The notes beneath the pieces were generated by a model. That model searched no databases and was not told the DNA's origin. It saw only the letters and a list, made by a program, of their open reading frames with translations. A DNA stretch of 64,000 nucleotides. Origin: Anaerolineaceae bacterium (lineage in GTDB: Bacteria > Chloroflexota > Anaerolineae > Anaerolineales > Anaerolineaceae). The stretch spans positions 1-64,000 of the forward strand of contig PABH01000035.1 in NCBI GenBank assembly GCA_002702705.1, given 5' to 3'. Shown piece after piece: positions 45,354-53,495 of the stretch (position 1 is its first letter; every line of letters begins with the position of its first letter). A program made the translations under genes and the position numbers.

Positions 45354-46316
45354 ATGTCAAATTATGAAAATGTAGAAATGCGTGCCGTCTATACTCAAAC
45401 GCTGATTGAATTGGCGGAACAGAATGACCGGATTGTATTGTTGGAAGCAGATTTAATGCGTGCTACCGGAACACAGCCATTTATGGATAAGTTTCCACAG
45501 CGTACCTTTAATGTGGGTGTGGCAGAAGCCAACATGGTAGGTGTTGCAGCCGGTTTATCATCCACGGGCAAAATTCCTTTCGCGAATACATTCGCCAGTT
45601 TTGCTGCCCGGCGTACCTATGACCAGTTTTTTATTTCTGCCAATTACGCCCGCCTGAATGTAAAGCTGGTAGGGTCCGATCCCGGGATTACTGCCTTATA
45701 TAACGGCGGAACCCATATGCCTTTTGAAGATTTGGGCCTGATGCGAAATATCCCCGGATTAACCATCTTCGAACCCAGTGATGCGGTTTCATTAAAAAAA
45801 CTGGTAAAGCAGGCCTCGGAATTTTATGGTTGTACCTACATGCGGCTTAACCGCCGGGTATCGCCCGTGATCTACGCGGAAGATGCAGACCTTCAGTTAG
45901 GAAAGGGTTACGTCTTACGAGACGGAGATGATGTGGCCATCTTTGCAATTGGGGCAGTGATGGTGAATGAAGCCCTGGCGGCGGCAGATGTTTTGGGAAT
46001 GCAGGGCATTTCCGCAGCGGTCATTGATATGCATACGTTAAAACCATTGGATAAAGAGCTGGTGTTATCGTATGCACAAAAAACCAAAGCGATTGTGACC
46101 TGCGAAAATCATCAGGTCATCAATGGCCTGGGTTCAGCCATCGCTGAATATTTAAGTGAAGTTCAACCAACCTTAATGCGGCGTGTGGGCGTGATGGATG
46201 AATTTGGTGAAGTGGGTGACCTGGATTATTTAATGAAACGATTTGGGATGACAGCCGAAAATATTACGCAGCAAACCCTGGCTTTATTAAAACAAAAAGA
46301 AAAAGAACTCGTTTAA
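45354..46316 (+). CDS. Transketolase, C-terminal (Pyr/C) subunit
   Basis: A 320-residue partner of the upstream subunit. It has ERTFNVGVAEANMVGVAAGL-type pyrimidine-binding residues (Glu in VAEANM), SDPGITALYNGGTHMPFEDLGLMRNIPGL, and a C-terminal domain (195-320) with DMHTLKPLD. The ATG at 45339 is possible, but GAGGA just before 45354 favours that start. Same operon. Confidence 0.92.
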   Translation: MSNYENVEMRAVYTQTLIELAEQNDRIVLLEADLMRATGTQPFMDKFPQRTFNVGVAEANMVGVAAGLSSTGKIPFANTFASFAARRTYDQFFISANYARLNVKLVGSDPGITALYNGGTHMPFEDLGLMRNIPGLTIFEPSDAVSLKKLVKQASEFYGCTYMRLNRRVSPVIYAEDADLQLGKGYVLRDGDDVAIFAIGAVMVNEALAAADVLGMQGISAAVIDMHTLKPLDKELVLSYAQKTKAIVTCENHQVINGLGSAIAEYLSEVQPTLMRRVGVMDEFGEVGDLDYLMKRFGMTAENITQQTLALLKQKEKELV

Positions 46317-46329
46317 GAAGGAGAATCCT

Positions 46330-46827
46330 GTGACTGACAAAATTAAACTGGCAATTGCTTCCGACCTTTCCGGCTTTCCGTTAAAACAAGCTATTGTGGA
46401 ACACCTTTCGAACCGAGAGGATATTGAACTGATCGACTTTGGCATTGAATCAGCAGATGCACCAAAACCCTATTTTGAGCAGGCTCCCAAAGTGGCGAAA
46501 GCCGTACAAAAAGGTGAAGCGGATAAGGGTATTTTGATCTGCGGCACCGGTCAGGGTATGGCAATTGTGGCCAACAAACATAAAGGGGTGTATGCCTGCG
46601 TGGTAGATGATATCTTTTCCGGTGAACGTGCCAAGATCATCAATAACGCCAATGTTATTACGATGGGCGGGTGGATCACAGCCCCATTTTTAGGGACCCA
46701 AATTGTGGACGCCTGGTTGAGTATGGCTTTCACTCAAAAAATGGAATTTAAACGGGAATTCCTAACCAATGCTTTCCAACAGGTACAGAAGCTGGAAGAA
46801 GAAACGTTTGGACCGTCTGCTGACTAA
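46330..46827 (+). CDS. RpiB/LacAB-family isomerase, atypical phosphate site
   Basis: A 165-residue RpiB-fold isomerase with catalytic Cys71 in CGTGQGMAIVANK and TMGG at the C-terminal side. Two family features are missing. The early DHAG is SDLSG, with Leu in place of His. The C-terminal GRHxxR motif that binds the sugar phosphate is absent; the region reads MEFKREFLTN. So a non-phosphorylated substrate is likely. In sulfo-TK pathways an RpiB-like enzyme (SqwI) isomerises 4-deoxy-4-sulfoerythrose to its ketose. The start is GTG with AAGGAG upstream. Confidence 0.82.
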   Translation: MTDKIKLAIASDLSGFPLKQAIVEHLSNREDIELIDFGIESADAPKPYFEQAPKVAKAVQKGEADKGILICGTGQGMAIVANKHKGVYACVVDDIFSGERAKIINNANVITMGGWITAPFLGTQIVDAWLSMAFTQKMEFKREFLTNAFQQVQKLEEETFGPSAD

Positions 46828-46967
46828 TTTTGATTCGTTTTTCCGATGGGTGTATTTTGTTCAGTGCAACGTTTTCCAACCATTGGAGAGGATCAACTTT
46901 AACAGACTTTAGGTTAAAAGCGACAGGCCATACAATAATTGGTTAATCTTTCCAGGGAGATTCAAAA

Positions 46968-49130
46968 ATGAGTGAATATTTTAATCTTGAAAACTTAAAC
47001 GTTCAGCGTGGGTTTAACCGTTTGGCGTCCATCAAACCGGACCAGCCCATTCCGGGGGGTATGCGTTTTTTAAGTCAGGCGGGGAAATTGGATATTGTTT
47101 TTTACCAACCCGGAATCATTCGAATGCGGTTAAATCATAAACCTGTTAATGATTATGGATTACTGGTTGGTGAACAAGTGGAGGTGCCGGTAGAAATTAA
47201 AACCGGAACACAAAGTGTCAGTTTGATTTCTGAGGATGTGGAATTTGAGGTTTTTCCATCTCCGATTGCTTTCCGCTTAAAAAAAGGCGGAAAGGTAATT
47301 TTAGAGACCACCACAGACCGTTCGATGGAAAATACGGAACGGTTTTTTCCATTTGCCAAAACCGATCACGGGGATTGGCAAATGGCCTGGGCGTTAAAGA
47401 GTGATGAAGCCGTGTATGGGCTGGGAGAAAAATTCGGCCGCTTAAACCACCGTGGAGAATTAATCACATCTTGGGATTATGATGCCTTATCTGTCAACTC
47501 AGAGCGTTCTTATAAAAACGTACCCTTTGCCTGGTCTCCGAAAGGATGGGGAATGTTTGTGCATACCCCCGGCCGGGTAAAACATGCGGTTGGTTTTTCG
47601 GTCTGGTCACATCGTAATTATGTCCTCCAAATTGAAGATCAGAACCTGGATGTATTTTTATTTGCAGTGGATTCTCCGGCTGAAGTGATTAAAAAATATA
47701 CTGTACTGACTGGCTGCAGCCCGGAGTTACCTGATTGGAGTTATGGGGTATGGATGGCTCGCGGTTATTATCATACCGCCGAGGAATTGATGGAGGCCGT
47801 GCAGGGTATGCGGGATCGTAATATCCCGCTGGATGTTATTCTGCTGGATGGGCAGGCCTGGCATAAAAGAGAGACCCGCTTTGATTTTACCTGGGATCCG
47901 GATCGTTATCCTGATCCGCCTGCCTTTGTGCAACATCTAAAAGACTTGAACGTTCGCCTATGTTTGTGGGAATATACCTATATTTCCACATTTAACCCCC
48001 TATTCCATGAGTTAGCAGATAAAAATTATTTATTAAAAACTACGGATGGTGAGCCCTATATTCACCGTTGGATGCCGGAACCCTACGATATGGCCATGCC
48101 GCAGTTAATGCCAAGCGGAATTATCGACCTCACCAATCCGGATGCGTATGCCTGGTTCCGTGACCAGCACAAACCACTATTTGAGATGGGTGTGGCTGTG
48201 ATGAAGACCGATTTTGGGGAAGCCGTGCCGGAACATGTTGTTGCTTTTAATGGGGATTCGGGCAAACGATTACATAATGTTTACCCCATCTTATATAACC
48301 GTTGTGTTTATGAGGCGGCTGAACTATATGGTGAGGGCAAACCGTTGGTGTGGGGGCGTTCCGGTTGGATTGGCAGCCAGCGTTACCCGATTCAATGGGG
48401 CGGTGATCCGCAAACCGATTGGGAGGGTTTGGCAGCCAGTATTCGCGGCGGACAGGCCTGGGGATTGAGCGGTAACCCGTTTTATGCGCATGATATTGGT
48501 GGTTTTTATGGTGACCAACCCGGTGCGGAATTGTTTGTGCGCTGGACACAGGCCGGTGTTTTTACTTCTCACACTCGTTTTCATGGCCGCGGCCCGCGGG
48601 AACCCTGGCATTGGGGAGAAGCGATGCAGCTGATTATTTGTAAATGGATCAATTTCCGTTACCGCCTGCTGCCTTATTTAAAAATTTGTGAAAAACAAGC
48701 CGTTCAAGAATCCATGCCAGTGATGCGAGCCATGGTGTTGGCCTTCCCGGAAGATCGGGCTGCCTGGGCGTTTGAACAGCAGTATATGTTTGGTCCGTCC
48801 TTACTGGTTGCGCCGATTACTGAGCCTGGTGGTGAAAAATGTGTTTATTTACCGCATGGGGATTGGTATGATATCTGGCATGGTCAAAAATTTGAAGGCG
48901 GCCAGGTGATTCAATTGGAAAACTTCCCTCTGGATGAAATTCCCGTGTTTGGGCGTGCTGGAACCAGCCTGCCCCTGGGGCCCGAAATTCAGCACACCAA
49001 TCAGCTTGAAGGAAAACTCCAGGTTAATGAAATCTGGCAGTTTGGTGAATCACAGATGGATCTTGTTAAGGATTGGCTGGATGCTGATGTGGTGGAGGAA
49101 AAGTCTGTCGTTGTCAAAAAATTTGATTGA
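46968..49130 (+). CDS. GH31 glycosidase (alpha-xylosidase- or sulfoquinovosidase-type)
   Basis: A 720-residue GH31 enzyme. An N-terminal beta-sandwich (1-240) precedes a (beta/alpha)8 barrel with nucleophile Asp415 in MKTDFGE and acid/base Asp480 in WGGDPQTDW. The 65-residue spacing is close to that in alpha-xylosidase YicI (66). KTDFGE and HDIGGF look xylosidase-like. Known sulfoquinovosidases have a Tyr after IGG; here Phe512-Phe513 stands with Tyr514. No signal peptide, so it works on an imported glycoside. There is a 140-nt gap before it. Specificity unresolved. Confidence 0.85.
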   Translation: MSEYFNLENLNVQRGFNRLASIKPDQPIPGGMRFLSQAGKLDIVFYQPGIIRMRLNHKPVNDYGLLVGEQVEVPVEIKTGTQSVSLISEDVEFEVFPSPIAFRLKKGGKVILETTTDRSMENTERFFPFAKTDHGDWQMAWALKSDEAVYGLGEKFGRLNHRGELITSWDYDALSVNSERSYKNVPFAWSPKGWGMFVHTPGRVKHAVGFSVWSHRNYVLQIEDQNLDVFLFAVDSPAEVIKKYTVLTGCSPELPDWSYGVWMARGYYHTAEELMEAVQGMRDRNIPLDVILLDGQAWHKRETRFDFTWDPDRYPDPPAFVQHLKDLNVRLCLWEYTYISTFNPLFHELADKNYLLKTTDGEPYIHRWMPEPYDMAMPQLMPSGIIDLTNPDAYAWFRDQHKPLFEMGVAVMKTDFGEAVPEHVVAFNGDSGKRLHNVYPILYNRCVYEAAELYGEGKPLVWGRSGWIGSQRYPIQWGGDPQTDWEGLAASIRGGQAWGLSGNPFYAHDIGGFYGDQPGAELFVRWTQAGVFTSHTRFHGRGPREPWHWGEAMQLIICKWINFRYRLLPYLKICEKQAVQESMPVMRAMVLAFPEDRAAWAFEQQYMFGPSLLVAPITEPGGEKCVYLPHGDWYDIWHGQKFEGGQVIQLENFPLDEIPVFGRAGTSLPLGPEIQHTNQLEGKLQVNEIWQFGESQMDLVKDWLDADVVEEKSVVVKKFD

Positions 49131-49162
49131 TTGTATATCGTAGAGGGAAAGATCCCTCATTC

Positions 49163-49192
49163 AAACCTTCTTCCCGCCCGGTGAGAAGGTTT
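49163..49192 (+). other. Stem-loop between the GH31 and AOR genes
   Basis: AAACCTTCT (49163-49171)/AGAAGGTTT (49184-49192), 9-bp stem, 12-nt loop, no T-run. It may be a processing site that sets relative expression of the flanking genes. Confidence 0.35.
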
Positions 49193-49220
49193 AAACAAAA
49201 TTTGGAAATGATGGTATTGT

Positions 49221-51056
49221 ATGAATATGACTGGTCGTTTTTTTCGGATTAACTTAACCACCCGGGAAATTACAAAAGAAACCATTTCAGAGGAAATGAT
49301 CCGGCGTTATCTGTTGGGCAGCGGTTATGCCGCTTATCTCTATCATCAGGAGATGGATCCCATGATTGGCGCCTTAGACCCGAACAATGCTCTGTACGTC
49401 TTTAACGGTTTGCTTTCCGGTTATACAGCACCGACAGGCTGCCGTTCTTCCTGGTGTGGGCGTTCACCGTTATCCGGCATCTGGAATGAAGCCAATATGG
49501 GGGGGCATTTTGGCGGAGAATTAAGAAAAACGGGCTGGGATGGATTTGTGGCTACGGGACGTGCCGAAAAGCCGGTTTATCTATACATCCAAGACGATCA
49601 AATCGAAGTGCGCTCTGCGGAACACCTGTGGGGCAAGGATACCTTTGAAACGTACGACCAGTTAATTAACGAAACGGATCCGAAAGCCCGAGCGGCGGTG
49701 ATTGGACCTGCCGGAGAAAACCAGGTTTTGTTCGCCGCGGTCGTGCAGGGCGGTTCCACACACAGCCGGGCTGCCGGGCGGGGCGGCATGGGCGCTGTGA
49801 TGGGCAGCAAAAATTTAAAGGGGGTTGTGGTACGCGGCACAAGCAAACCCGATGTGTTTGATACCTCTGGTTTCCGTAGTTATGTTAAAGAAACCAATAA
49901 AACTATTCAGGCTGCCAGTAAAGGGCTTTCTGCCTATGGTACGGCGGGCGGGGTTGAAGGAGCGGAAGCAGTAGGTGATTTACCAATCCGCAACTGGGCA
50001 GCCGGCTCATGGGAAGACGGCGCCACGGCCATCGCCGGGCAGACCATGCAGGAAAAATACCCTGTCAAACAGGCTTTTTGTTTTGCCTGTCCGATTGGCT
50101 GCGGCAAACAGGTCACGACTGAAAACGAAGACGGTACTTTATTTAAACGGGAAGCACCGGAATATGAAACCCTGGCCGGTTTTGGCGGTTTATTGGAAAT
50201 TGATGATATTGATACCGTGATTGCCGCCAATGATTACTGCAACCGGATGGGTTTGGATACCATGAGCACATCCACTGTGGCGGCTTTTGCCTATGAAGCC
50301 TATCAAAATGGTTTGATTTCAACCGAGGCAGTAGGCGGGTATGATCTGACCTGGGGTAATAAGGAAGCGCTGCCGCCGCTGCTGGACCGGATCACCTATC
50401 GTTCTGGGGCTGGGGCTTACCTGGCGGATGGGGTGCGCCTGGCGGCTGAATTTTTGGGGCATGATTCGGAAAAATATGCCATCCATGTGAAGGGGCTCGA
50501 GCTGGCCAATCATGATCCGAGAGCCATCAACTCGATGGCGGTTGGTTATGCCACCGCGAACCGCGGCGGCTGCCATCTGGAAACCTTATCGTACTGGACC
50601 ATTTACGGCTTAAAACCACCCTGGTCAACTGTCGAAATTAAAAACCGGTTTGAACCGGAAAACGCAGCCCAGCAGGCAGTCGATTTTCAGAATTATTTTT
50701 CGGCTTACAACCCCTTGGGGTTGTGTAAGTTTATTTCCAAATCACGTTTAAGTGCCGAAGATATAGCAGAATATGTGGCCCTGTTAACCGGCTGGGAGTT
50801 TTCGGGTGAGGAATATACCCTGATTGGAGAACGTCTGTTTAACTTAAAACGGCTGATTAACCAAAAATTAGGTGTAAACCGGAAGGATGATACCTTACCG
50901 CCGCGCATCTTAACCGAGGCTCGCCCGGATGGTATGTCGGCGGGCAAACTGCCGGATTTACCCTTATTACTAAATACCTATTATGAAATCCGTGGGTGGG
51001 ATTCGGAAGGGGTTCCCCTGCAGGAAACACTTTCTCGATTATCGTTAGAATTATAA
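49221..51056 (+). CDS. Tungsten-type aldehyde:ferredoxin oxidoreductase (AOR family)
   Basis: A 611-residue AOR. The N-terminal part holds the tungstopterin motifs (GCRSSWCGRSPLSG, RAAGRGGMGAVMGSKNLK). The [4Fe-4S] ligands Cys287, Cys290, Cys294 and Cys502 are present (CFACPIGC and NPLGLC). EAPEYETL (311-318), GLDTMSTS, HVKGLELANHDPR and RGGCHLETL are canonical. It oxidises an aldehyde to an acid and reduces ferredoxin. No tungsten/molybdenum cofactor genes are in the window. In this cluster the natural substrate could be sulfoacetaldehyde; other aldehydes are possible. It is in the same orientation as GH31 and 19 bases before a TSUP exporter. Confidence 0.9.
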   Translation: MNMTGRFFRINLTTREITKETISEEMIRRYLLGSGYAAYLYHQEMDPMIGALDPNNALYVFNGLLSGYTAPTGCRSSWCGRSPLSGIWNEANMGGHFGGELRKTGWDGFVATGRAEKPVYLYIQDDQIEVRSAEHLWGKDTFETYDQLINETDPKARAAVIGPAGENQVLFAAVVQGGSTHSRAAGRGGMGAVMGSKNLKGVVVRGTSKPDVFDTSGFRSYVKETNKTIQAASKGLSAYGTAGGVEGAEAVGDLPIRNWAAGSWEDGATAIAGQTMQEKYPVKQAFCFACPIGCGKQVTTENEDGTLFKREAPEYETLAGFGGLLEIDDIDTVIAANDYCNRMGLDTMSTSTVAAFAYEAYQNGLISTEAVGGYDLTWGNKEALPPLLDRITYRSGAGAYLADGVRLAAEFLGHDSEKYAIHVKGLELANHDPRAINSMAVGYATANRGGCHLETLSYWTIYGLKPPWSTVEIKNRFEPENAAQQAVDFQNYFSAYNPLGLCKFISKSRLSAEDIAEYVALLTGWEFSGEEYTLIGERLFNLKRLINQKLGVNRKDDTLPPRILTEARPDGMSAGKLPDLPLLLNTYYEIRGWDSEGVPLQETLSRLSLEL

Positions 51057-51074
51057 ATAAAGGAACCATCCAAT

Positions 51075-51815
51075 ATGGGTTTTGAATTTAATATCATTTA
51101 TGTTTACATTGCCCTGATCGTGTTTTTTGCGACCATGACCCGGGCCGCGATCGGTTTTGGCGGTGCCTTGATTGCGATGCCCCTGCTGACCTTGCTGCTG
51201 CCGATTAAAGAGACCTCCCCGCTGGTGGCCTTGATGACCAATACCAATGCCATTTTTATTTTGTTGGGCAGCTGGCGTGAAGTGCGGGTCAAAAGTGCCT
51301 GGCGGTTAATTCTAGCTTCGTTGGTGGGTATTCCGATTGGTGTGGTAATCCTCAGCCAGGCTTACCAGGGTTTGGTAACGGGTTTGTTGGGGGTAATCAT
51401 TATTTTGTTTGCAGGGTATAGTTTGTTTAATCCGGAAATTAAAGTGAAGGTGAATGAAAACACGGCTTTTTTGTTTGGCTTTTTTGCCGGAATTTTGGGC
51501 GGCGCTTATAATGCCAACGGACCCCTGGTGGTGATTTATGCTACCATGCGGAAATGGCCTGCCGAAAAATTCCGCGCCACCTTGCAGGGATATTTTTTCC
51601 CCATCGGGTTGGTGATTATTTTCGGTTATGTCTTATCCGGCTTATATACCCGTACTGTGTTTTTGTATTACCTGTATGCCGCTTTACCGGCAACCTTTTT
51701 GGGTTATTTAACGGGGAATCTGATCCATCACCGCATTCCGCAGAATTTATTTAAGCAGATGGTTTATTTGCTGCTGATTGCGGTGGGTGTGTCGTTGATC
51801 ATCAAGGTTTTTTAA
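51075..51815 (+). CDS. TauE/SafE (TSUP) family exporter of the sugar cluster
   Basis: A 246-residue protein of about eight TM helices with the TSUP pattern RAAIGFGGALIAMPLLTLLLP in the first half and GILGGAYNANGPLVVIYATM in the second. TSUP exporters release sulfite, sulfoacetate, sulfolactate and other anions. It follows the AOR gene by 19 bases with AAAGGA before the ATG, and it is the last gene of the cluster. That position suits export of an acid product such as sulfoacetate. Confidence 0.85.
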   Translation: MGFEFNIIYVYIALIVFFATMTRAAIGFGGALIAMPLLTLLLPIKETSPLVALMTNTNAIFILLGSWREVRVKSAWRLILASLVGIPIGVVILSQAYQGLVTGLLGVIIILFAGYSLFNPEIKVKVNENTAFLFGFFAGILGGAYNANGPLVVIYATMRKWPAEKFRATLQGYFFPIGLVIIFGYVLSGLYTRTVFLYYLYAALPATFLGYLTGNLIHHRIPQNLFKQMVYLLLIAVGVSLIIKVF

Positions 51816-51841
51816 GAGCAACCTGGATGAGAGCCGTGCCG

Positions 51842-52475
51842 AAGCCGGGATTGTTGCGAAGAATGGTCTTGGAATGTGGGTTTTGAATGATAAGGAAAAT
51901 TGATTATTAAGCCAAACTCAAACCCGGATTCTGTTTTAAGAACAAACCTCGGGCTATATCCTTCCAAATGATCCAGTCTGCTGGTGAGTTTGCTTTGCTA
52001 ACGGTGCAGCTTCAGAGATCATAATCCCGAGGTTGGGTAGGCTTGCCGAAGCCGGGATTGTTGTGATGAAGGCTCTCAGAATGTGGAGTTTGAATGATAA
52101 GGAGAATTGATATTAAGCCAAACTCAAGCCCGGATTCTGATCTTTTAAGAGCAAACCTCGGGCTATATCCTTCCAAATGAACCGGTCTGCTGGTGAGTTT
52201 GTTTTGCCAACGGTGTAGCTTCGGAGATTATAATCCCGAGTTTGGGGGCATGCGGAATCCGGGATTGTTGCGAAGAATGGTCTTGGAATGTGGGTTTTGA
52301 ATGATAAGGAAAATTGATTATTAAGCCAAACTCAAGCCCGGATTCTGTTTTAAGAACAAACCTCGGGCTATATCCTTCCAAATAATCCGGATTGCTGGTG
52401 AGTTTGTTTTGCTAAAGTTGTTGCTTCGGAGATCATAATCCCGAAGTTGGGTAGGCTTGCCGAAGCCGGGATTTT
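51842..52475. repeat. RAYT 2 repeat array, left part (family B, about 3 units of ~207 bp)
   Basis: The unit has AAGCCCGGATTCTG, AAACCTCGGGCTATATCCTTCC, ATAATCCCGAGGTTGGG and GAAGCCGGGATTGTTG, ending in GTGGGTTTTGAATGATAAGG. The CCCGG landmark lies at 51923, 52129 and 52337, a spacing of 206 and 208. Each unit holds two hairpins, AGCCCG/CGGGCT and AATCCCG/CGGGATT. No genes. Confidence 0.88.
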
Positions 52476-52476
52476 T

Positions 52477-53004
52477 TCAATTAGAATTTTCCACAAAGTC
52501 CCGGTAATTTTCTATTTCTGCAAAATTGTCCAAAACCAAATCTTTCTTCAAATTATCCCCGGTTCTTTCACCAATATAATCCAAATAACTTGAGTAAGCC
52601 CAATCTTTTGGGGAACGAACCAAACCAGCTTTTACTGGATTTAAATGGATATACCGTGATACATAAACTAATTCTTCCGAGGTTGTTATTTGTTTGAATT
52701 TATACGATCCTTGGAATATAGGACCTACCCGATGCTCTTGATTGTTGATGGCTTTTGTATAGGCGGTGCTGAAGGGCAAAATCACTTTTATACCAAAATC
52801 TTGACAAAGGACATTTACCAACAGATGGTAATGGTTTGGCATCAAACAATATGCCAGTATTTCTGCATATGGGGATCGAAAATATTGGAACGTTTTATAA
52901 AGGAAATAGTCCCAATTCTTTTCTTTAAAAAAAATCGGTTCCCGGTTAACACCTCGATTATAAATATGATAGATTTGGTTTTGTTGAATTTGTGGTTTTT
53001 GCAT
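52477..53004 (-). CDS. REP-associated tyrosine transposase (RAYT 2, Y1/HUH family)
   Basis: A 175-residue Y1_Tnp protein of a different subgroup from the 25384 gene. HIYNRGVNREPIFF is at the start, the HUH motif is MPNHYHLLV, GPIFQGSYKFKQI is near 94-106, and the helix YVSRYIHLNPVKAGLVRSPKDW carries the candidate catalytic Tyr. The two transposases align only in these motifs. Family B repeats end two bases from its stop codon and resume 40 bases before its start, so it sits inside its own array. Intact. Confidence 0.9.
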   Translation of the reverse strand: MQKPQIQQNQIYHIYNRGVNREPIFFKEKNWDYFLYKTFQYFRSPYAEILAYCLMPNHYHLLVNVLCQDFGIKVILPFSTAYTKAINNQEHRVGPIFQGSYKFKQITTSEELVYVSRYIHLNPVKAGLVRSPKDWAYSSYLDYIGERTGDNLKKDLVLDNFAEIENYRDFVENSN

Positions 53005-53039
53005 GGTACATATTAATTATAGAATCAGTTTTTTAAAAT

Positions 53040-53385
53040 GGGTCAGGTTTTTAAGAGCAAACCTCGGGCTAAATCCTTGCAAATGATCCGGATTTCTGGT
53101 GAGTTTGCTTTGCTAACGGTGCAGCTTCGGAGACGATAATCCCGAGGTTGGGGGACGCGTAGAAGCCGGGATTGTTGTGAAGAATGGTCTTGGAATGTGG
53201 GTTTTGAATGATAGGGAGAATCGATTTTAAAGCCAAGGATCAAGCCCGGATTCTGTTTTTAAAGAACAAACCTCGGGCTATCTCCTTCCAAATGTCCGTT
53301 CTGCTAGTGAAATTGCTTTGCTAACGGTGCAGCTTCGGAGACGATAATCCCGAGGTTGGGGGACGCGCAGAAGCCGGGATTGTTT
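53040..53385. repeat. RAYT 2 repeat array, right part (family B, about 2 units)
   Basis: Copies at 53051-53175 and 53240-53385 carry the same landmarks (AAACCTCGGGCTA, ACGATAATCCCGAGGTTGGGGG, AGAAGCCGGGATTG). They face the same way as the left part. The array continues across the RAYT gene, as if the gene sits in it. Confidence 0.85.
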
Positions 53386-53495
53386 CCCCCCATACCTGTG
53401 CCAAAGGATAGGTGTGATTTATCCAGAATACGGATGTACTTCTCATGATTTGGTTTACACTTAAAGTGTACGTTGTTGTATTTGTGGAGGTAAGG

